A DNA stretch of 16,824 bases from contig PWOI01000096.1 in the NCBI GenBank assembly GCA_003557485.1, forward strand, positions 1-16,824. Reading direction: 5' to 3'. A program made the translations under genes and the position numbers. Shown here in pieces: positions 8,285-15,439 of the stretch; position 1 is the first letter of the stretch; each line of letters opens with the position of its first letter. Origin of the DNA: Elusimicrobiota bacterium. Its GTDB lineage: Bacteria > CG03 > SLGR01 > PWQF01. The notes under the pieces are model-generated. The model was not told the origin of the DNA, made no database searches, and was given only the letters and a program-made list of their open reading frames with translations.

Positions 8285-9732
8285 ACCGCAAAATTGGTAA
8301 TATAAGAGACGTTATACACGACTACATATATTATACGATTCCTGAGAAAGAGGGTGAAACAACAGAAAGAGACCTGATTGACTCGGAATGGGTGCAGCGG
8401 CTCAGGCAGGTTTTTCAGCTTCAGTCTGCGTGGCTTATATATCCTAATGCCATACATACGAGGTTTCAGCATTCCCTGGGCGTTATGCAGATGGCCGGGG
8501 ATATGGCCTTTCAACTATATCCTATGTTCAAAGAAGCTTTTCCCGGAGAGAAAATCCCTTCTGAAAGAAATTATGTTGAAGAACTTTTCCGGCTTGCCGG
8601 ACTTTTTCACGATATAGGCCACGGGCCTTTCGGCCACCTCCTTGATGAGGTGTACACTCATCCTAATTATAAAAAAACACATGAAGATATTTCTTCGGCG
8701 GTAATAACAAAGGAACTTGGTGACATTATAAAAAAGATAAAGAGATCCCCTCACGGTTCCTTTAAAAAGGAGATATCTCCAGAGCAGATAACGAAATTCA
8801 TAAAAATGCCGTCAAATTTTGAGAATTACTCACTTTGGGAACAGGTTTTCGCAAAGATAATGCTGGGTATTTATTCGGCTGACGCCATGGACTTTCTGCT
8901 CAGAGACCAGTATTTCTGTGGGACCGGAGAATTCGGAAGAATAAATTACAGGAACCTGCTTGACAGTACAATTATAACCAAAAACGGTATGACTTTGAAG
9001 AAAAGCGCGCTTCCGGCGTTCAGGACTTTTCTGCAGACCAGGTTCAATATGTTCCGTCACGTATATTTATATGAAAAAAACGAACTCTACGACCTGGCTT
9101 TCGGAAAACTCATACCTCAAGTCCTGAAAGAAATGCGTCTCGGTAACCCGATAAAAAATCTTTCAAGGTTTAAATCCGTGACAGACTTCTCGCTCCACAC
9201 AACTGTTCCCTCCTGGAGCAGCAGCAAGGGGGATAAGGGCCATCTGGGCCGTTACTGGAGAAAACTTCTTCTGCGCCGCCAGATGCCCTATTTCAAAGCC
9301 ATGGAAATAGAAAATTTTTATCACAATGTGGGTGAAGTAAGCCAGATGGTTTCAAAAGACATAATGGAAAACGAATTGCGGAAAAAATTCAAAGATTATT
9401 CAGATGTGAAGATAATGATACTTAGAAACGATGTCCGGTTACAGCAGCAGTTTATGGAGTTTGAAAATATTAAAGGCCTTAGGAGTATTGATAACGTAAA
9501 GGCACTCAGCCTGATGGATGATGTAACTGGAGAGTTCTGCTCCCGGGAGGGAAATAATTACATAAAAGATATACCTCTGAAGTATGAAGTTATCAGGGTA
9601 TATCTTCCGGATCAATACAAAAAAGCCGTTGAAGAGTACAAGAAGAAAAAACCAGAGCAGGCCGAACTTTTCGCCGACCATCTTGGTGTCGGAAACGAAA
9701 GTGATTTGAGAGACGATATTACAAGTATGTAA
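8281..9732 (+). CDS. HD-superfamily phosphohydrolase (dNTPase/SAMHD1-like, COG1078 type)
   Basis: A 483-residue protein. The start at 8281 was chosen because of the GGAGGAGA site and the ATGA overlap with metK. The metal-binding HD set is His64 (in TRFQHSLG), His110-Asp111 ([12 protein letters not shown]), with His114 and His119 and a downstream Asp in [20 protein letters not shown] plus [11 protein letters not shown] is characteristic of the family containing dGTP/dNTP triphosphohydrolases and SAMHD1. Members hydrolyse nucleotides or related phosphate esters in the cytoplasm, often controlled by an allosteric nucleotide. The exact substrate here is unknown. The C-terminal ~200 residues are family-like but poorly annotated. 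Coupling to metK hints at a nucleotide-metabolism role, but this is inference only. Confidence 0.88.
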   Translation: MNRKIGNIRDVIHDYIYYTIPEKEGETTERDLIDSEWVQRLRQVFQLQSAWLIYPNAIHTRFQHSLGVMQMAGDMAFQLYPMFKEAFPGEKIPSERNYVEELFRLAGLFHDIGHGPFGHLLDEVYTHPNYKKTHEDISSAVITKELGDIIKKIKRSPHGSFKKEISPEQITKFIKMPSNFENYSLWEQVFAKIMLGIYSADAMDFLLRDQYFCGTGEFGRINYRNLLDSTIITKNGMTLKKSALPAFRTFLQTRFNMFRHVYLYEKNELYDLAFGKLIPQVLKEMRLGNPIKNLSRFKSVTDFSLHTTVPSWSSSKGDKGHLGRYWRKLLLRRQMPYFKAMEIENFYHNVGEVSQMVSKDIMENELRKKFKDYSDVKIMILRNDVRLQQQFMEFENIKGLRSIDNVKALSLMDDVTGEFCSREGNNYIKDIPLKYEVIRVYLPDQYKKAVEEYKKKKPEQAELFADHLGVGNESDLRDDITSM

Positions 9733-9739
9733 AATTTTC

Positions 9740-10381
9740 ATGAACCGTCAAAACGAACGCGAGGAAATGGTAAAAACCCAACTTATAAGGCGCGGCATTT
9801 CGGATGAAAATGTTCTTAATGCATTCAGAAAAGTTCCGCGGCACATGTTTCTTTCACCCGGCCAGGCATCCGATGCGTACGGGGATTTTCCTCTTCCTAT
9901 AGGCTCGGGCCAGACTATATCTCAGCCCTACATAGTAGCCCTTATGACAGAACTTGCCCGTATAAAACCGGGTGACAGAGTCCTTGAGATAGGTACCGGG
10001 TGCGCTTACCAGTCAGCCATTATTCATGCGATGGGCGCAAAAGTTTATTCTGTCGAAAGAAAAAAAGAGCTTGCGGAGAAGGCCGGGGAGTTATTGAAAA
10101 AAATGCAGATTAATGATATAAGAATACTCGTGGGAGACGGGACTCTCGGATGGCCGGAAAACGCGCCCTATGACAGTATCGTCGTGACGGCAGCGGCTCC
10201 GGAAGCGCCGCCTTCTCTTTTTGAACAGATGGAGGAAGGCGGGAGGCTGGTTATTCCTACAGGCGGCAGGTTGTTCCAGGAGCTGATGGTTTTTGTTAAA
10301 ACCTCTTCCGGAATAGAGTCCGAATCGCACGGCGGCTGTAGATTTGTTCCACTTATAGGAAAATATGGGTGGAAAAACTAA
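9740..10381 (+). CDS. pcm: Protein-L-isoaspartate O-methyltransferase
   Basis: A 213-residue SAM-dependent enzyme that methylates isoaspartyl residues, starting repair of aged proteins. The diagnostic segments are KVPRHMF (31-37), the active-site loop IGSGQTISQPYIVALM (54-69), and SAM motif I VLEIGTGCAYQSA (81-93). Later, VTAAAPEAPP and GGRLVIPTGG are standard. The length is typical. No clear ribosome site precedes the ATG at 9740. A second ATG at 9767 sits behind GAGGAA but would cut the conserved N-terminal helix less well, so 9740 is preferred. It follows the HD gene by 7 nt and overlaps the acylphosphatase gene by 17 nt. In enterobacteria pcm sits beside nlpD and rpoS, and here too. Confidence 0.95.
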   Translation: MNRQNEREEMVKTQLIRRGISDENVLNAFRKVPRHMFLSPGQASDAYGDFPLPIGSGQTISQPYIVALMTELARIKPGDRVLEIGTGCAYQSAIIHAMGAKVYSVERKKELAEKAGELLKKMQINDIRILVGDGTLGWPENAPYDSIVVTAAAPEAPPSLFEQMEEGGRLVIPTGGRLFQELMVFVKTSSGIESESHGGCRFVPLIGKYGWKN

Positions 10382-10652
10382 ACAGTTAAAGCTGACGGTA
10401 TCCGGGAGAGTACAGATGGTGGGCTTCCGATATTTCACTGTAAAGGCTGCGAGAAATCTTGGCCTGAGGGGTTATGTGAGGAATCTTCGGTCGGGACAAG
10501 TTGAAATAGTTGCCAAAGGTGAAGAAAATGTCCTGCGCGAGTTGATAAGAGAAGTCAGCCGGGGTCCGGCGGCGGCCGATGTCAGGGGAGTTGAAACAGA
10601 CTGGTCTTTCTTTACTGAAGAAAAATTTGAGAATTTTGATGCCAGAACCTGA
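10365..10652 (+). CDS. acyP: Acylphosphatase
   Basis: A 95-residue cytoplasmic enzyme that hydrolyses carboxyl-phosphate bonds of acylphosphates. The signature GRVQMVGFR (14-22) carries the phosphate-binding Arg22, and GYVRN (36-40) gives the catalytic Asn40. These, and the C-terminal segment with GP, match the family (usually ~90 residues). A methionine replaces the common glycine in QGVGFR; this is seen from sequence, and its effect is unknown. The ATG lies inside the end of pcm (17-nt overlap), and the stop TGA at 10650-10652 precedes the lipoprotein gene by 22 nt. Inserting acyP between pcm and the NlpD-like gene departs from the enterobacterial order. Confidence 0.92.
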   Translation: MGGKTKQLKLTVSGRVQMVGFRYFTVKAARNLGLRGYVRNLRSGQVEIVAKGEENVLRELIREVSRGPAAADVRGVETDWSFFTEEKFENFDART

Positions 10653-10674
10653 GGCAGTTATTTGTTTCACACGC

Positions 10675-11319
10675 ATGTTTTCCCTTAAAAAGGTTATGTT
10701 CTTTATTTTATCCGTATTTGCAGTTATAACGGTTTATGGCTGTACCTATATAGGCCCCGGAATATATCATAAGGTTTCGGAGGGGGAAACAGTCTGGAGT
10801 ATTTCCCGTGCTTACGGGATTAAGCCGGAAGAGCTGGTAAGGGCCAATGCCCGCCATATTCCCGATCCTGACAGAATAAGTTCCGGTCAGCAGGTTTACG
10901 TTCCGGGTGCCCGCCGCCCTATTACCGCAAGAGCGGCTACCGTACAGGATATAGGCTTTATATGGCCAGTCAGAGGGGATATAATTCATAAGTACGGTCG
11001 TGAGGGAGCAAGACGTTATCTAGGACTTACAATAGGAGCTCCGGAGGGGACTCCGGTGCTGGCTTCGGAAGACGGCCAGGTGATTTTTGTCAGTGAAAGT
11101 TTTCGGGCATACGGAAATACAATAATTATTGAACATGCAAATGATTATGTTACTGTTTACGCGCATAACGGGATTATGTCCGTGCAGGAGGGTCAGGAAG
11201 TGGCAAAAGGCGAAAAAATAGCTGAAGTGGGAAGTACCGGCCATGCGGAAACGCCCCGTCTCTATTTTGAGATCCGGTATAAGGAAAAGCCTGAGAATCC
11301 GCTCCATCTGCTTCCATGA
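10675..11319 (+). CDS. nlpD: NlpD-like lipoprotein: LysM plus catalytically degenerate M23 (LytM) domain
   Basis: A 214-residue envelope lipoprotein. With this start the protein opens with a lipoprotein signal: MFSLKK, a hydrophobic core, and lipobox VYGC with the lipid-modified Cys23. In-frame ATGs at 10639 and 10579 overlap acyP or add a charged tail, so they are less likely. A LysM domain (31-77, YHKVSEGETVWSISRAYGI...) should bind peptidoglycan. An M23/LytM domain (95-210) has the fold signature GAPEGTPVLASEDGQVIFV, but the metal ligands are missing: HxxxD is Tyr115 and Thr119, and HxH is Arg195 and Tyr197 (RLYFEI). It therefore probably activates an amidase, as NlpD and EnvC do, rather than cutting peptidoglycan. 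No strong ribosome site is visible. Confidence 0.85.
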   Translation: MFSLKKVMFFILSVFAVITVYGCTYIGPGIYHKVSEGETVWSISRAYGIKPEELVRANARHIPDPDRISSGQQVYVPGARRPITARAATVQDIGFIWPVRGDIIHKYGREGARRYLGLTIGAPEGTPVLASEDGQVIFVSESFRAYGNTIIIEHANDYVTVYAHNGIMSVQEGQEVAKGEKIAEVGSTGHAETPRLYFEIRYKEKPENPLHLLP

Positions 11320-11369
11320 AAATGAACAGGGTTTAAAGGATAAGTAGTAGCGGCAAAGGAATTTCAAAA

Positions 11370-12215
11370 ATGTCAAAAATGGATTCAATAAAACTTTATT
11401 TAAAGGAAGTCGCCAAGATTCCTACTATTTCAAAAGAAGAAATGAAGGAACTGAAACTGCAGCTTAAAAAGCGCAATAACGTAAAGGCAAAGGAACGCCT
11501 TATTAAAGGTAATCTGCGGCTTGTTATAAGCATAGCGAAAAAATATAACCGTGAGGGGGTTGACCTGAATGACCTTATAGAGGCGGGAAACATCGGACTC
11601 ATAGCGGCTTCAAATAAGTACGATCCTTCGAGGGGAACAAAGTTTTCAACTTATGCATATGACTGGATAAAAGAATATATAAGCCGCGCTGTTCTGGAAC
11701 ATACCCGTACGGTACACATACCTGTTTACATATACAACAACTTTAAAACTCTTATGAAGTCCTGGGATAAGATTACCAAGCAGACAGGCAGAACACCTGA
11801 CATAAGAGAACTGGCAAAAGAAACTGGATTCAAGCAGAAGGATATTAAAAAATTCCAATACTATATAAAAATATTCAGTGAGATACCTTCCCTTGACGCA
11901 CCCATTTCAAATGAAATAGATATCCCCCTGAAGGCTACTATAGCCGCTTCGGGCCATTATGATCCGGAAGACGCCCTGGGTCTTGTGGGTATGCACCAGC
12001 AGATAGAACATCTCCTGGAATCTGTTTCAGAACGTGAAAGCCAGGTTATAAAACTGAGGTTTGGAGTAGGAACATCTCATCCCCATACACTTCAGGATGT
12101 CGGGAAAAAGCTTAATATATCCCGTGAAAGAGTAAGACAGATTCAGAATAAGGCTATCAAGAAACTTAAAAAGGTTGCTGTAGATCTTGATAAAAGCGAA
12201 AAGGAAGGTATTTAA
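11370..12215 (+). CDS. Sigma-70-family RNA polymerase sigma factor (RpoS/RpoD group), divergent region 2.4
   Basis: A 281-residue sigma factor. Region 1.2 is at the start (DSIKLYLKEVAKIP), region 2 runs about 42-125 (NLRLVISIAKKYNREG, DLIEAGNIGL, FSTYAYDWIKEYISRAV), region 3 about 126-190 and region 4 to the end, with a helix-turn-helix QDVGKKLNISRERVRQIQ. Compared with the usual STYATWWIRQAITRAI, the first melting Trp is Asp98, Arg-Gln is Lys101-Glu102, and Thr is Ser105. Region 3.2 reads IDIPLKATIA in place of the usual acidic DSxLGDFI finger. This suggests altered promoter choice or melting. A good ribosome site AAAGGA (11355-11360) precedes the ATG. It follows the NlpD-like gene by 50 nt, recalling nlpD-rpoS, but RpoS identity is unproven. 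Its TAA overlaps the apt ATG by one base. Confidence 0.9.
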   Translation: MSKMDSIKLYLKEVAKIPTISKEEMKELKLQLKKRNNVKAKERLIKGNLRLVISIAKKYNREGVDLNDLIEAGNIGLIAASNKYDPSRGTKFSTYAYDWIKEYISRAVLEHTRTVHIPVYIYNNFKTLMKSWDKITKQTGRTPDIRELAKETGFKQKDIKKFQYYIKIFSEIPSLDAPISNEIDIPLKATIAASGHYDPEDALGLVGMHQQIEHLLESVSERESQVIKLRFGVGTSHPHTLQDVGKKLNISRERVRQIQNKAIKKLKKVAVDLDKSEKEGI

Positions 12216-12736
12216 TGGATCTTTCAAAATTTATAAGGAATGTCCCTGATTTTCCAAAAGAAGGGATACAGTTCAAGGATATAACAACCCTGCTTAATAA
12301 CCATAAAGCCTTTGAAGAGGCGGTCAGCTGTATGGAGTCTCTTTTCAAACAGGAAAAAGTTGACAGGGTTGTTGCCATTGAGTCCAGGGGTTTCATATTC
12401 GGCGCGCCGCTTGCGCTGAGACTGAAAGCGGGGCTGGTTCTTGTAAGAAAGAAAGGCAAACTTCCCTCCGAGACGCTCTCCGCGGAGTACCAGCTTGAAT
12501 ACGGTACGGATTCGCTTGAAATGCACAGTGATTCGGTAAAAGAGGGCGAAAAGGTTATAGTTGTGGACGACCTTTTAGCTACAGGCGGAACGACAGAGGC
12601 CGTAATAGAGCTTCTTGAAAAAGTAAAAGCCGAAATACTGGGAATATGCTTTCTTATAGAGCTTGACGGGCTTAACGGGAGAGAAAAGTTGAAAGGGTAT
12701 CCCCTGCACTCACTGCTTAAGCTTCCCTGCGATTAA
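12215..12736 (+). CDS. apt: Adenine phosphoribosyltransferase
   Basis: A 173-residue cytoplasmic purine-salvage enzyme making AMP from adenine and PRPP. The PRPP-binding motif VIVVDDLLATGGTT is at 114-127. AIESRGFIFGAPLA (54-67) and VRKKGKLPSETLSAEYQLEYG (77-97) are typical Apt segments, and the N-terminal VPDFPKEGIQFKDIT (10-24) matches the family. The length is standard. The ATG overlaps the sigma factor's TAA, and its own TAA is immediately followed by the TTG start of larE in the same frame, so it sits between regulation genes and the cofactor operon in one transcript. Confidence 0.96.
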   Translation: MDLSKFIRNVPDFPKEGIQFKDITTLLNNHKAFEEAVSCMESLFKQEKVDRVVAIESRGFIFGAPLALRLKAGLVLVRKKGKLPSETLSAEYQLEYGTDSLEMHSDSVKEGEKVIVVDDLLATGGTTEAVIELLEKVKAEILGICFLIELDGLNGREKLKGYPLHSLLKLPCD

Positions 12737-13555
12737 TTGTCTGAGGAATTAAAAAAAAAGATTGAGGATACCGTAAAATTTCTGGGCGGCCTCAAAACCG
12801 CCGCCCTTGCCTATTCCGGCGGAGTTGACAGCACACTTCTGCTTTATATGTTAAAGGACGCCGGACTTGAACAGCTGATTGCTGTAACAGCGCTTTCGAA
12901 AACTTACCCGAAAGATGATTTTGAAACGGTCTGCCGGCATATTAAAAAAACGGGAGTTAGCCATGTAAAGATTAAGACTTCGGAAACCGATAATTCTGAT
13001 TTCATATTCAACAGTCCCCGGCGGTGCTACTACTGTAAAAAGGAACTCTTTGAAAAAATTTCGGAGATTGCCCGGGAAAAAGGCATATTGAATCTTATCG
13101 ACGGCTCCAACTATGACGAGGAAAATGACCACAGGCCGGGTATGGAGGCGGCCCGCGAGCTTAAAGTTATAAGCCCTCTTAGAAGTTTCCGATGGACAAA
13201 AAATGATATAAGACAGGCTTCAGAGCATCTGGGAATAGAAGGTTACGGAAGGCCCCAGACTGTATGTCTTGCCTCAAGAATACCTTACGGTACGCCCGTT
13301 ACGGAGAACCTTCTGAAAAGGATCGGCGAAGCGGAGCGGGTTCTTAACTCTATGGGCTTTGAGACTGTCAGGGTTAGAAGTTCAGGCGATGAGGCCCGCA
13401 TAGAAGTAGAGGAAAAAGATATAGAGAAACTTGTCTCCCCGGAAACAAGGAAACATATATCTTCCAAACTGATAGAACTTGGTTTTAAGTTTGTTTCCGC
13501 GGACCTTGAAGGATTCAGAAGCGGTAAAATGAACCGCCTTTTAGATAATGAATGA
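12737..13555 (+). CDS. larE: LarE, sulfur-inserting ATP pyrophosphatase for the nickel-pincer cofactor
   Basis: A 272-residue PP-loop enzyme that adenylylates pyridinium-3,5-biscarboxylate mononucleotide and replaces carboxylate oxygen with sulfur. The P-loop SGGVDST lies at 27-33, and RRCYYCKKELF (95-105) and CLASRIPYG (177-185) are LarE signatures. Cys97, Cys100 and Cys177 together correspond to the three ligands of [4Fe-4S]-type LarE, such as Thermotoga maritima, rather than the single sacrificial cysteine of Lactiplantibacillus plantarum. The start is TTG abutting the apt stop. No earlier in-frame start exists because the preceding codon is that stop, and later ATGs fall after the P-loop. 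Nine A (12751-12759) follow closely. It overlaps larB by 8 nt. Confidence 0.93.
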   Translation: MSEELKKKIEDTVKFLGGLKTAALAYSGGVDSTLLLYMLKDAGLEQLIAVTALSKTYPKDDFETVCRHIKKTGVSHVKIKTSETDNSDFIFNSPRRCYYCKKELFEKISEIAREKGILNLIDGSNYDEENDHRPGMEAARELKVISPLRSFRWTKNDIRQASEHLGIEGYGRPQTVCLASRIPYGTPVTENLLKRIGEAERVLNSMGFETVRVRSSGDEARIEVEEKDIEKLVSPETRKHISSKLIELGFKFVSADLEGFRSGKMNRLLDNE

Positions 13556-14324
13556 AGAAAACCTTAAAAAAATAATTAAAGATATAAAAGAAGGCAGTCT
13601 TAGTGAAGAAAAAGCCCTGGAAAACCTTAAAAAACTTCCTTATCTTGATATGGGTTACGCCAGAGTTGACCTGCACAGGCAGATCCGTACCGGTTATCCT
13701 GAAGTTGTATTTGGTGAAGGTAAATCAGCCCTTCAGATAAAAGAAATAGCATCCAGAATTTATGAGAATCACGGAAGCGTTCTTGTGACGCGCATTGACG
13801 GTGAAAAATATGAAAAGATAAAAGATACTCTTCCCGGGCACCGATACAGCAGCGAAGGCAGAATACTTTATGCGGGCCAGTATCCTGAAACCAGAGGCGC
13901 CGCCGTGCCGGTACTTACCGCCGGGACCGCAGACCTTCCGGTTGCCGAGGAAGCTGCCTGGACGCTTGCCGCCAAGGGCTGCTCCGTAAAGAAAATATAT
14001 GACGCAGGGGTTTCCGGGATTCACAGGATGCTTTTATCACTTCAGGACCTGGAGGAGAGCAATGTAATAATTGTAATTGCCGGTATGGACGGAGTTCTTC
14101 CTTCCGTGGTAGGGGGCTGCGTTAAACAGCCTGTAATAGCTGTGCCGACTTCCACCGGTTACGGTGCCGGGGAGGGAGGGATAGCCCCGCTTCTTACTAT
14201 GCTTAACTCGTGCGCGCCGGGTGTTGTTGTAGTAAATATAGATAACGGTTTTGGCGCCGCCTGCGCTGCAGCATCCATAAATTCACTTGCCCCTGAAAAA
14301 GGAAAAGGAGATAATAAGCCGTGA
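13548..14324 (+). CDS. larB: LarB, nicotinic-acid adenine dinucleotide carboxylase/hydrolase
   Basis: A 258-residue protein of the AIR-carboxylase (PurE-like) superfamily. LarB carboxylates nicotinic acid adenine dinucleotide and hydrolyses the phosphoanhydride, starting NPN-cofactor synthesis. Family segments visible are LDMGYARVDLHRQIRTGYPE (33-52), TAGTADLPVAEEAAWT (124-139), GVSGIHRM (154-161), AGMDGVLPSVVGG (178-190) and VPTSTGYGAGEGG (199-211). Cys222 in LNSCAPG probably equals the cysteine that forms the pyridinium adduct in the L. plantarum enzyme; the assignment is from memory and hedged. Length is normal. It overlaps larE by 8 nt and larC by 4 nt (GTGA). Confidence 0.94.
   Translation: MNEENLKKIIKDIKEGSLSEEKALENLKKLPYLDMGYARVDLHRQIRTGYPEVVFGEGKSALQIKEIASRIYENHGSVLVTRIDGEKYEKIKDTLPGHRYSSEGRILYAGQYPETRGAAVPVLTAGTADLPVAEEAAWTLAAKGCSVKKIYDAGVSGIHRMLLSLQDLEESNVIIVIAGMDGVLPSVVGGCVKQPVIAVPTSTGYGAGEGGIAPLLTMLNSCAPGVVVVNIDNGFGAACAAASINSLAPEKGKGDNKP
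14305..14310 (+). promoter_or_regulatory. Ribosome binding site for larC
   Basis: AAGGAG lies 10 nt before the GTG at 14321. It supports that non-ATG start, which coincides with the conserved IYFDCF beginning of LarC. Confidence 0.7.
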
Positions 14325-15439
14325 TTTATTTTGACTGTTTCCAGGGGGCTTCGGCGGATATGCTCTGCGCATCGTTGCTGGACTGTCTTGCGCCGGGAAA
14401 ACTTGAAGAAAAACTTAACCTGTTAAGGGATACAAAAATAACGGTTAATACAGAAAAAACCTGCTCCGGCGGCATATCCGGAACAAAAGTTTCATTTGAA
14501 GTTGAAGGCAGCGCCCCCCCCGCAGATTTTGAAGGAATAAAAAAGTTAATTGATGAATCATCTCTTGAAAAAGAAATCAGCAGAAAAGTCATTGAAACAT
14601 ACACCGAAATTTTCAGGGCGGAGGCAGCAGTCCACGGCATAGCGCCGGAAAAAGTTAAACTGCACGAACTTGCCGCCCCGCGAAAGATTGCCGAAATAAC
14701 TGCTTTTCATGTTATGACAGCCGGCCGTGAAATTTTTTTCTCAGTGCCTGTTCTGGGCTGCGGAACTACCGGGTCGGCTCACGGAAAGATACCTCTGCCT
14801 TCCCCCGCAACCGCGGAGATACTTAAAGGCATTCCCGTATCTTTTACAGATTCTGAAAAAGAGATGGTTACCCCCTCGGCTGCTGCGCTTCTTAAGGTTT
14901 CCGGAAAACCTGTCCGTCCGGATATGGTTATAAGCTCTATCGGTTACGGTATAGGCAAAACAAGTATATTAAGGGCCTTTGCCGGCAAAAGAATTATTTC
15001 TGCCGAGTCCGGCATAACCGAACTGGAATTTAATGTTGACGATATGACCCCGGAAGATATTTCTTTTTTCACCGAAAAAATCTCTTCAGTTGCAGTTGAC
15101 TGCTGGGTAACCCCCGTTATAATGAAAAAATCCCGTCCGGGTCATATGGTAACAGTACTTACCGAAGATGAGAAGTTGGGGGTTGTGCAGGATATGATAT
15201 TTGAGCATACTTCTACTTCCGGCATAAGGTTAAAAAGAACGGGAAGAGCGGTTCTCAAAAGAGATATTGTCAATATTGATACGCCGCTTGGGCGGTGTCG
15301 GATTAAAAAGTATACCCTGCCCTCGGGAAAGGTCAGAGTCAAGCCCGAGTACGAGGACTTGAAACTTCTTGCCGAAAAAAACAGCATAAGCGTAGCCCTT
15401 GCAAGGGAAAAAGTAATTATGGAGTATAGTGATATATGA
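14321..15439 (+). CDS. larC: LarC, nickel insertase (CTP-dependent cyclometallase) for the NPN cofactor
   Basis: A 372-residue single-piece LarC, the enzyme that inserts nickel into the bis-thiocarboxylate pyridinium to complete the NPN cofactor. In L. plantarum this is made from larC1 and larC2 by frameshifting; here one frame suffices. Visible are the start MIYFDCFQGASADM, the core HGKIPLPSPATAEILKGIP (154-172), TPSAAALLKVSG and the second domain beginning near NVDDMTPEDI (238-247) with TPVIMKKSRPGH and KPEYEDLKLLA. The N-terminal motifs differ from the usual GISGDM and HEVGAxDSI: they read GASADM and HELAAPRK (115-122). A run of eight C (14514-14521) is a possible slippage point. GTG starts the gene at the GTGA overlap with larB. 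Its stop overlaps the next ATG by four bases. Confidence 0.92.
   Translation: MIYFDCFQGASADMLCASLLDCLAPGKLEEKLNLLRDTKITVNTEKTCSGGISGTKVSFEVEGSAPPADFEGIKKLIDESSLEKEISRKVIETYTEIFRAEAAVHGIAPEKVKLHELAAPRKIAEITAFHVMTAGREIFFSVPVLGCGTTGSAHGKIPLPSPATAEILKGIPVSFTDSEKEMVTPSAAALLKVSGKPVRPDMVISSIGYGIGKTSILRAFAGKRIISAESGITELEFNVDDMTPEDISFFTEKISSVAVDCWVTPVIMKKSRPGHMVTVLTEDEKLGVVQDMIFEHTSTSGIRLKRTGRAVLKRDIVNIDTPLGRCRIKKYTLPSGKVRVKPEYEDLKLLAEKNSISVALAREKVIMEYSDI

Noticed and set aside
10579-10674. Longer N-terminus for the NlpD-like lipoprotein
   Set aside because: It would overlap acyP by 74 nt and place a non-signal leader before a perfect lipoprotein signal starting at 10675.
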